Position numbers and translations under genes: made by a program
Notes under the pieces: model-generated
What the model was told of the DNA's origin: nothing
Seen by the model: the letters and a program-made list of their open reading frames with translations, nothing else
The model's database searches: none
Assembly (NCBI GenBank): GCA_002506605.1
Contig: DAXX01000020.1
Location: forward strand, 638-9,602
DNA: 8,965 nucleotides
Direction of reading: 5' to 3'
Source: Thaumarchaeota archaeon UBA160
GTDB lineage: Archaea > Thermoproteota > Nitrososphaeria > Conexivisphaerales > UBA164
Part shown: positions 1 to 4,446 of the stretch, piece after piece
Layout of the letters: each line of letters opens with the position of its first letter
Numbering within the stretch: the first letter of the stretch is position 1

Positions 1-420
1 ATCTCGATAACAAGCTTTTGAGTTATTCAAAACAACATGCTAAAATTTTTTGTATGATAGACCTTAGGCGTAATTTAATTTACTAAAGCCTCATATTATT
101 TTTCAATAATACATATTGCATGACATACCAAAAATGCAGCGTTTCATATTATAGGTTAGCACATTCTCCCCACCTGTTGGTTGTCCTGTATCTTTGAGTA
201 GCTAAAACTCAACTGCCGTTTTATTTTCATTTCAAATGAAGCAGGCTTTTATAAAAAAGTTCAAGCGCTACTTTTTAAGGGGCTAAAAAAGATTCAAAAA
301 GGAGAGAAAAACTACTTTTAAAATTAAAAAAAGTATGAACATAAAAATAACATAAAGCAAGACATAACAAACAAAATACGTCACTACATTGTAAGCAATT
401 ATCAATATGTTGCGTTTTAG
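1..420. other. AT-rich stretch with no gene seen
   Basis: No reading frame here has protein-like composition. Frames that stay open are short and rich in Cys and Phe, as expected from AT-rich non-coding DNA. I see no tRNA, CRISPR or insertion-sequence ends. The only structure I can point to is a small inverted repeat, TTGAGT (194-199) and ACTCAA (207-212), around a 7-nt loop. The rest of the window is almost entirely coding, so a gap this size is conspicuous. It may be flanking DNA of the structured island that follows, or decayed sequence. Confidence 0.6.
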
Positions 421-423
421 GAT

Positions 424-434
424 GATATAAAAGG
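424..434 (+). promoter_or_regulatory. Candidate TATA box upstream of the GC-rich island
   Basis: GATATAAAAGG is a good match to an archaeal TATA element. It would start plus-strand transcription at roughly 450-455, before the GC-rich structured region. No coding start lies at that distance, so if the promoter is real its product would be an untranslated RNA. In AT-rich DNA such a match can arise by chance, so this is weak support. Confidence 0.3.
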
Positions 435-560
435 GTGGCAAAGGCTTCACGACAAAAGGATACAGCAGAGGGCGGTGGAGAATCTACAATGCCTTGAAAA
501 AAGGATAGCACCCCTATCTAAATCGATCGCTTTAAAAGAACAACTAGAGTTTGTCCAATC

Positions 561-732
561 TGCACGACAGGGGTTGGGTTGAAGCTGTCGAACAGGTAAC
601 TGCGTTTTCCCTCTTGCGGTTCCTCGTTCGACAGGGATGTTGCCTCAGCCCTTGTAATATTAAAGGAGGGGCTCTGCGTGTGGGACGCAGGCATGACGCT
701 CGGAATGATCGTGCTCTACCTCCCTGCTGAAG
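561..732. ncRNA. Candidate structured non-coding RNA, family unknown
   Basis: This block is 56% GC over 561-730 (95 of 170 bases counted), against about 28% in nearby blocks. In AT-rich archaea, GC-rich islands outside genes are often structured RNAs. The sequence folds into two domains. The first is a hairpin at 585-634 with about 18 base pairs. In the second, GGAGG (665-669) pairs with CCTCC (719-723) and encloses two hairpins, CTGCGT/ACGCAG (674-690) and GCATGA/TCGTGC (691-714). An outer stem, CTCAGC (644-649) with GCTGAAG (726-732), closes it. I looked for RNase P, SRP, 5S rRNA and tRNA signatures on both strands and found none. The strand is undecided; a TATA-like site at 424-434 favours plus. 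Several frames are also open here, so a decayed foreign gene remains possible. Confidence 0.4.
585..634. repeat. Long imperfect inverted repeat (18-bp hairpin)
   Basis: CTGTCGAAC (585-593) is perfectly complementary to GTTCGACAG (626-634). After a bulged C625 the stem continues with AGG (594-596) and CCT (622-624), then after a bulged T597 with AACTGC (598-603) and GCGGTT (616-621), including one T-G wobble. The loop is 12 nt (604-615). That gives 9 + 3 + 6 base pairs, well beyond chance for a 50-nt stretch. No oligo-T run follows on the plus strand, so it is not an obvious terminator. Confidence 0.75.
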
Positions 733-899
733 TACATGAAAAGTATTCCACATGTTTAGACAAGCGCGCTATGAACTGAGAAGCCCTGAAAGCTATGTCA
801 CTGGAGTTTACCAAACAATAAGACGAGTTTCATACTGTATAACCCAAAAGATTATAGAACTCTCACAATTTATGATGATTAAGAATTAGCTATATGCAA

Positions 900-916
900 A
901 GCGATATATAATCGCT
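900..916. promoter_or_regulatory. Palindrome upstream of the dpo4 promoter
   Basis: AGCGAT (900-905) and ATCGCT (911-916) form a perfect 6-bp inverted repeat with a 5-nt ATATA spacer. It ends about 21 bp before the dpo4 TATA box. That position and spacing would suit a dimeric helix-turn-helix regulator, so it could be an operator for the polymerase gene. The function is inferred from symmetry and location only. The central ATATA might also serve as an alternative TATA element. Confidence 0.35.
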
Positions 917-937
917 AAACTATATTTTAGATTTGGC

Positions 938-946
938 TTTATATAC
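938..946 (+). promoter_or_regulatory. TATA box of dpo4
   Basis: CTTTATATA lies with its centre about 24 bp before the GTG at 966. Archaeal transcription normally starts about 25 bp after the TATA centre, so transcript start and start codon coincide. This predicts a leaderless dpo4 mRNA, consistent with the lack of a Shine-Dalgarno sequence in the intervening AT-rich DNA. Confidence 0.6.
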
Positions 947-965
947 GTTTTAATTAATAAAAATT

Positions 966-2024
966 GTGCTTAACAAAAGGTTTAAAGCTATAGCCCTTGT
1001 AGACTTTGATTACTTTTATGCTCAATGCGAAGAGCTAAGACATCCAGAATATAAGGATAGGCCAATAGCCGTTTGTATGCTTACTGCGAAGGATTCTGGC
1101 GCTGTTGCATCAGCAAATTACGTAGCAAGAAAGTATGGCGTAAAATCAGGAATGCCAGTCTCAAAAGCAAAGTCACTCGCTTCTGATTTAGTTGTTTTAC
1201 CTGTTGATATGGCATATTATCAGCAGGTTAGTAACAAAATAATGAAGTGGCTTCAAGAAAACTTCAAAGCGATTGAACAGGCAAGCATAGATGAAGCTTA
1301 CATCGACCTTGGTGAGATCGATAAAGATGAAGCTGAGAGATTAGGCATAAAGATAAAACAGCTTGTAAAGGAATCCGGCGGCATCAAATGCACAGTAGGC
1401 ATCGGTCCTAACAAACTTATAGCTAAGATGGCATGTGACAGCGCGAAGCCAGATGGTTTGAAAATAATAACGCCAAATGAGGTTGATTCTTTTCTTGAGG
1501 CTTCAAAGCTTGAAGATGTTCCTTACATAGGTCATAAAACCGTTGAAAAGCTAAATTCGATTGGGATAAAGACAATAAAAGATGCAAAAGCTCTTAGCGT
1601 TGATGAGCTAAGAAAGCTGTTTGGGGAAAAGAGAGGAATAATGATTTATAACTTTTTAAGAGGAATAGATGAAAGAAAGCTGGAAGTAACCAAAAAGAGG
1701 AAAGAACTTGAAAAGTTCGTATCTCTTAAAAATAAAAAGCCTGAAGAGGCTATTTCTGAAGCTGCAAGAAAGCTTTACGAAAGGCTCTCCGGCATGTCTT
1801 TTAGGGAAATTGGTGTTATAGTTATCTTAGAGGATTTCAGTTCAAAAACTAAATCCAAAACATTCAAGTACCCAGTTTCTTCATTCGAAGAACTGCTTTC
1901 CGCTTCTTTAGAACTCTTAAAATCCATAATGTCAGAATCAATAGATATAAAAATTAGAAGAGTTGGTGTAAAAGCCTCTAGATTTGAGAAGAAAGAAGGT
2001 AATCTTTTAGATTATATAGGCTAA
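966..2024 (+). CDS. dpo4: DNA polymerase IV (Y-family, Dpo4 type)
   Basis: This is a Y-family translesion DNA polymerase that copies past damaged template bases. The 352-residue protein matches the usual length of Sulfolobus Dpo4 and aligns along its whole length. The palm motif VDFDYFYAQCEE (12-23) carries the first metal-binding Asp (D13) and Tyr18 in the steric-gate position that excludes ribonucleotides. SIDEAY (107-112) supplies the other catalytic acidic residues, D109 and E110. The thumb motif DVPYIGHKTVEKL, with its helix-hairpin-helix-like turn, follows at about 184-196, then the little-finger domain, ending in the Dpo4-like IRRVGV segment. The C-terminal GNLLDYIG resembles a PCNA-binding PIP box. 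The start is GTG at 966; a TATA box about 24 bp upstream supports a leaderless transcript. It is followed by a 58-bp gap and the next promoter, so it is probably transcribed alone. Identity is secure; dinB/dpo4 naming is by homology. Confidence 0.95.
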   Translation: MLNKRFKAIALVDFDYFYAQCEELRHPEYKDRPIAVCMLTAKDSGAVASANYVARKYGVKSGMPVSKAKSLASDLVVLPVDMAYYQQVSNKIMKWLQENFKAIEQASIDEAYIDLGEIDKDEAERLGIKIKQLVKESGGIKCTVGIGPNKLIAKMACDSAKPDGLKIITPNEVDSFLEASKLEDVPYIGHKTVEKLNSIGIKTIKDAKALSVDELRKLFGEKRGIMIYNFLRGIDERKLEVTKKRKELEKFVSLKNKKPEEAISEAARKLYERLSGMSFREIGVIVILEDFSSKTKSKTFKYPVSSFEELLSASLELLKSIMSESIDIKIRRVGVKASRFEKKEGNLLDYIG

Positions 2025-2047
2025 TTAATACAATTTTGAAAAAGAAT

Positions 2048-2066
2048 AAATTTTTCGAAAAAATTT
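2048..2066. promoter_or_regulatory. AT-rich imperfect palindrome before the ACT/TrmB operon
   Basis: AAATTTTTCG followed by AAAAAATTT is nearly self-complementary around a central CG, with one extra A on the right arm. It ends about 6 bp before the TATA box at 2073-2082, where a bound regulator could block TFB or TBP. It could equally be a weak end signal for dpo4, or chance in very AT-rich DNA. Confidence 0.2.
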
Positions 2067-2072
2067 CAAAAA

Positions 2073-2082
2073 TTATATATAT
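2073..2082 (+). promoter_or_regulatory. TATA box of the ACT-domain regulator gene
   Basis: TTATATATAT is centred about 26 bp before the in-frame GTG at 2104, the distance expected for a leaderless start. It touches the earlier in-frame GTG at 2083, which would then lie upstream of the transcript. This element is the main reason for preferring the 2104 start. Confidence 0.55.
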
Positions 2083-2103
2083 GTGATCGAACATATCTTA
2101 TTT

Positions 2104-2655
2104 GTGAAAGTTACAGAGGCTGTAAAAAAAGTTGTAGATGAAAATGTTCTGTATCAAATATTGCTTTCAAGTGGTCTCGCAAACCTCAACGCAATGGCGA
2201 GGGAAATTAAGAGCGCAGTAGACTCAATGGTTGGTAAAGACGTTAAGCTAAATACTATTGAAAAAGCTTTAACGAAGCTCAACGCGTCTAAGCCTGCGGC
2301 ATATTCAGTTTCAACATCAGGTACAGATGTCGAGTTAGAAACAGGCATAAGCGAAATCACGTACACACCAGATGAATTTAGCAACATTGATTTTTCTAAG
2401 CTCATAATGGCTGTTATGGATGAAGGTAAGATCAAAGCTATAGTTAAGGGAGGAACCGCTACAAGCGAACTGGTTCTTTTGAAAGTAAAGTTTACAGGCG
2501 CTAAGCATGATGTGCCATATCATCCGCTCATAATGATCTTTAATGCGCTTAGCGTCAACCTTTTACATGCATTTAGATTTGACAGGAACGTTTATTTTAT
2601 AATGCCAAGAAAGGATTCGGTAAAGGCATTAAGCGTCATAGAAAAGTTAAGATAA
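2104..2655 (+). CDS. Predicted regulator with helical N-terminus and ACT-like domain
   Basis: The protein resembles the archaeal family described as a predicted regulator of amino-acid metabolism with an ACT domain (COG2150). Numbering from the longer form starting at 2083, residues 9-68 are helical. They contain the segment GLANLNAMAREI (31-42), like the conserved small-residue and ARxI motif of that family. Residues 130-190 have the beta-alpha-beta-beta-alpha pattern of an ACT domain, which normally binds small ligands such as amino acids. The middle (70-128) is beta-rich and not recognised. I prefer the GTG at 2104 (183 residues), because the TATA box at 2073-2082 leaves no room for a transcript including the GTG at 2083 (190 residues). 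The TAA stop is directly followed by the ATG of the TrmB-like gene, so the two are almost certainly one operon. Ligand and targets are unknown; it could also be a non-DNA-binding ACT protein. Confidence 0.6.
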   Translation: MKVTEAVKKVVDENVLYQILLSSGLANLNAMAREIKSAVDSMVGKDVKLNTIEKALTKLNASKPAAYSVSTSGTDVELETGISEITYTPDEFSNIDFSKLIMAVMDEGKIKAIVKGGTATSELVLLKVKFTGAKHDVPYHPLIMIFNALSVNLLHAFRFDRNVYFIMPRKDSVKALSVIEKLR

Positions 2656-3399
2656 ATGACCGAAGATAGATTTAAAGTTCTTTTGAGATTTGGGCTTAAT
2701 TTATACGATATAAAGGTATTTCAGGCCCTTCTTAATGGAGGTTTAATGACAGCTCAAGATATAGCAAAATATTCGCATGTACCTTATCCAAAAGTCTATA
2801 GTTCATTAAAAAAACTTTTAGAAATGAAATGGATTAAAGAGGAGAAATCTTGGCCGTCTAAATATTATTTAGCTTCTCCAGATGAGATTCTTTTAAGGTT
2901 TAAAGAAAAAGTAGATAACGACGTCAAAGAGTTTGAATCATTTATAGAAACTTCGGTCAGACCTGTTTATAATTCAAAGGGCATGACAGAAAAGTCAGAT
3001 GTTTGGCTAGTTAACGGCTATAAGGCTGTAATGGAGACTTTCTTTGAGGCAATAAAGCTCGCAAAACAAGACGTCAAGATAGCAATACCTTTTGATCCTA
3101 ATCAGAGCTTTATTGAAAGCCTTAAGGAATCGCTTTTAAATAAGGAGTATCTTCAAATAAAAATACTCACAACCTCCAGTTCTTCAAAGAACATTAAGAA
3201 ACTTTTATCAAAAGCAGAAATAAGAGTGCGAGACCCCATGTTTGGTGGAGGTGTTATATCGGATTCTAGAACTGTTGTACTCATGTTATCAATGTCTGAA
3301 GGAGACTATGCAGCCATAGCTTCAAATCACCCTTATCTTGCGATGTTAGCTGAAAGCTATTTTAACTATTTGTGGGAAGGAGCCGAAACATCTTTCTAA
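2656..3399 (+). CDS. TrmB-family transcriptional regulator, short form
   Basis: This is a predicted DNA-binding regulator of the TrmB family, whose best-known members control sugar transport and metabolism in archaea. Residues 14-72 form a winged helix: helix YDIKVFQALL (17-26), a second helix TAQDIAKYS (32-40), recognition helix PYPKVYSSLKKLLEM (43-57) and wing to about 72. A long coiled linker (75-105) follows. Residues 115-243 match the PLD-like TrmB middle domain, ending in a helix with YFNYLW (235-240). At 247 residues it is about 90 shorter than sugar-binding TrmB proteins (about 340) and lacks their C-terminal sugar-binding domain, so its effector is unclear. The ATG follows the upstream TAA with no gap, implying translational coupling to the ACT-domain gene. 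Its stop overlaps the stop of the convergent minus-strand gene by 4 nt. Family assignment is firm; the regulon is unknown. Confidence 0.85.
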   Translation: MTEDRFKVLLRFGLNLYDIKVFQALLNGGLMTAQDIAKYSHVPYPKVYSSLKKLLEMKWIKEEKSWPSKYYLASPDEILLRFKEKVDNDVKEFESFIETSVRPVYNSKGMTEKSDVWLVNGYKAVMETFFEAIKLAKQDVKIAIPFDPNQSFIESLKESLLNKEYLQIKILTTSSSSKNIKKLLSKAEIRVRDPMFGGGVISDSRTVVLMLSMSEGDYAAIASNHPYLAMLAESYFNYLWEGAETSF

Positions 3400-3746
3400 G
3401 GCAAGAATGTAATGATGAGCTCTGTGCCAGATTTAATTTCAGGCATTTTACCTTCAACATTTCCTATTAAATTAGCTTTACCAAAGTAAGAAGAATTTTT
3501 CACAAATATTAAAAGCCATCCTCCCATATAATCAAAAGCCACATCTCCTTCTTTAAATGAGGTCTCGGGCTTTTCTGCACCAACTCTGACAGGAATTCTG
3601 AACATATAATAGCTTCCCCTGTTTATAGCAAATGCCTTAATCCTTGCGACTCTTAAAAGCTCCTTAACAGTCTTTGGATGATTTGCCATATCCAAATTGG
3701 CAAAAGCTATTTCTTTTCCATTAATTATGATAGATAGTTTAGACAA
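3396..3746 (-). CDS. Cyclophilin-like fold protein (TM1367/DUF369 type)
   Basis: This small protein matches the cyclophilin-like family exemplified by Thermotoga TM1367 (PF04126): a beta-barrel with no proven enzyme activity. The family pattern is visible in order. First comes an N-terminal INGKEI strand, then a helix with TVKELL, then YYMFRIPVRV, then the EGDVAFDYMGGWLLIF segment, and finally GNVEG and a C-terminal SGTELIITFL strand. The longest frame opens with a GTG at 3758, but that GTG lies inside GGTGAT (3754-3759), which is complementary to the 16S rRNA end. Seven bases downstream is an in-frame TTG (3746), which I take as the start, giving MSKLSIIING and 116 residues. It is the only gene here with a clear ribosome-binding site, so it probably has a leader. 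It lies 81-93 bp downstream of the peroxiredoxin gene. Role unknown. Confidence 0.7.
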   Translation of the reverse strand: MSKLSIIINGKEIAFANLDMANHPKTVKELLRVARIKAFAINRGSYYMFRIPVRVGAEKPETSFKEGDVAFDYMGGWLLIFVKNSSYFGKANLIGNVEGKMPEIKSGTELIITFLP

Positions 3747-3753
3747 GAAACTT

Positions 3754-3759
3754 ATCACC
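3754..3759 (-). promoter_or_regulatory. Shine-Dalgarno sequence of the cyclophilin-like gene
   Basis: On the minus strand GGTGAT pairs with the archaeal 16S 3' end (part of GGAGGTGATC). The 7-nt spacer AAGTTTC separates it from an in-frame TTG. This argues against the overlapping GTG at 3758 as the start codon. Confidence 0.55.
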
Positions 3760-3811
3760 TTTCAGAGCTGATTTTTTCTGCTTTTCTAATCCCAATCTAA
3801 ATCAATTATTA

Positions 3812-3832
3812 TATGTTTAAACTATAAACATA
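3812..3832. promoter_or_regulatory. Perfect 8-bp palindrome between two minus-strand genes
   Basis: TATGTTTA (3812-3819) and TAAACATA (3825-3832) form a perfect inverted repeat with a 5-nt spacer. It begins 7 bp after the peroxiredoxin stop and lies about 65-85 bp upstream of the cyclophilin-like start. The stem is nearly all A-T and no T-run follows in the direction of transcription, so a terminator is unlikely. An operator for a dimeric regulator over the cyclophilin-like promoter fits better. Which protein would bind is unknown. Confidence 0.35.
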
Positions 3833-3839
3833 AGCTTTT

Positions 3840-4337
3840 TTATGATTTATATAACTTGATGTCATTTTTTTCATAGTTTTTCAGCACATCTTGCAGGAAA
3901 TCCACGTCATAAAGTATTTCAAGAGGGTAAAGCACAGTTTTTTTCCCATTATATTCCTTTAATATCTTAAATTCTGGTGAAATAAGAAAAGCTTTCCTTT
4001 TAAAGTTTATTGGGTTTTTCATTTTTAAAGCACCATACAACGCGGCCATTTTTCCTTTTTGGTCGGATACTAATTCAAATTTTATTCCCCTTTGAACAGA
4101 AAACCTAAAGTGTTCTTCGAGTGAATCAGGGCTCACCCCGACGATTTCAACTCCTGCTTCCTTTAATTTTTTCATGTTTTCTATAAAAACGCTTATATCC
4201 ATGTCGCATCCTGTAGCAAAGTCCTTATGATAGAAAAAAAGGATGATCCATTTGCCTTCATACCTTTCTCTTTTAAGAAGCCCATAGGTTGACGGCAAAG
4301 GCAAAAAAACGGGCTCTTCCCCTTCTCTTAATTTCAT
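3840..4337 (-). CDS. Peroxiredoxin (BCP/AhpC-TSA type), single Cys, altered active site
   Basis: This is a thioredoxin-fold peroxiredoxin, a family that reduces hydrogen peroxide and organic peroxides through a reactive cysteine. The 165 residues are close to the usual BCP length. Recognisable parts are WIILFFYHKDFATGCD (30-45) with the peroxidatic Cys44, the VEIVGVSPDS strand and loop (63-72), FELVSDQKG (87-95) and FKRKAFLIS (112-120), where Arg114 sits in the conserved active-site arginine position. Cys44 is the only cysteine, so the protein would be 1-Cys and need an external reductant. The canonical PxxxTxxC motif reads HKDFATGC: Pro is His37 and the Thr three before Cys is Ala41, with a Thr one place later. 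That is unusual and may alter activity. The ATG start lies about 21 bp from a TTTAAA box. It is divergent from aglB across a 109-bp gap. Confidence 0.85.
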   Translation of the reverse strand: MKLREGEEPVFLPLPSTYGLLKRERYEGKWIILFFYHKDFATGCDMDISVFIENMKKLKEAGVEIVGVSPDSLEEHFRFSVQRGIKFELVSDQKGKMAALYGALKMKNPINFKRKAFLISPEFKILKEYNGKKTVLYPLEILYDVDFLQDVLKNYEKNDIKLYKS

Positions 4338-4355
4338 TACTTTATGTTTTTCTAC

Positions 4356-4361
4356 TTTAAA
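4356..4361 (-). promoter_or_regulatory. TATA box of the peroxiredoxin gene
   Basis: TTTAAA on the minus strand lies about 21 bp before the ATG at 4337, close to the spacing expected for a leaderless or near-leaderless transcript. It lies in the 109-bp divergent intergenic region shared with aglB. The match is plausible but short. Confidence 0.4.
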
Positions 4362-4410
4362 CTTAATAATGTTGCTGAGTTTTTCTTTTGCAGAAAATTA
4401 TGCATAGGCA

Positions 4411-4420
4411 GAAAATTTAA
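4411..4420 (+). promoter_or_regulatory. Candidate TATA box of aglB
   Basis: GAAAATTTAA is centred about 30 bp before the aglB ATG at 4447. That would put the transcript start within a few bases of the start codon. A second AT-rich stretch (ATAATATAAT, about 4428-4437) lies too close to the ATG for a leaderless start. The choice between them is uncertain. Confidence 0.35.
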
Positions 4421-4446
4421 GAACCCATAATATAATCATATTAACC

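Noticed and set aside
275..511. Minus-strand open frame of 78 codons (MLSFFQG...)
   Set aside because: The translation is Cys- and Phe-rich without a fold-like pattern, lies in AT-rich DNA, has no ribosome-binding site or well-placed TATA box, and resembles no family I know.
611..645. Possible tRNA T-arm around GTTCGAC (626-632)
   Set aside because: The flanking bases pair with a mismatch, the loop lacks the conserved Ala/Thr pattern, and no D-arm, anticodon arm or acceptor stem can be placed on either strand.
544..753. Minus-strand open frame of 69 codons (MWNTFHV...)
   Set aside because: It is Arg- and Cys-rich and exists because the GC-rich island has few stops in any frame. Another frame on the same strand looks at least as protein-like, so neither is convincing.
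585..760. RNase P RNA, SRP RNA or 5S rRNA
   Set aside because: The conserved RNase P blocks (GGAAAGTCC-like, ACAGAA), the SRP GGAA...AGCA helix-8 pattern and the 5S loop sequences are absent. A TGTAAT and a CGGAA are present but lack the right surroundings.
871..878. Box C/D sRNA suggested by TATGATGA
   Set aside because: No CTGA box D or internal D'/C' pair follows at suitable distance before the dpo4 promoter.
2154..2523. Minus-strand open frames inside the ACT-domain gene
   Set aside because: They lie opposite a coding frame with clear domain similarity and have no promoter or family resemblance.
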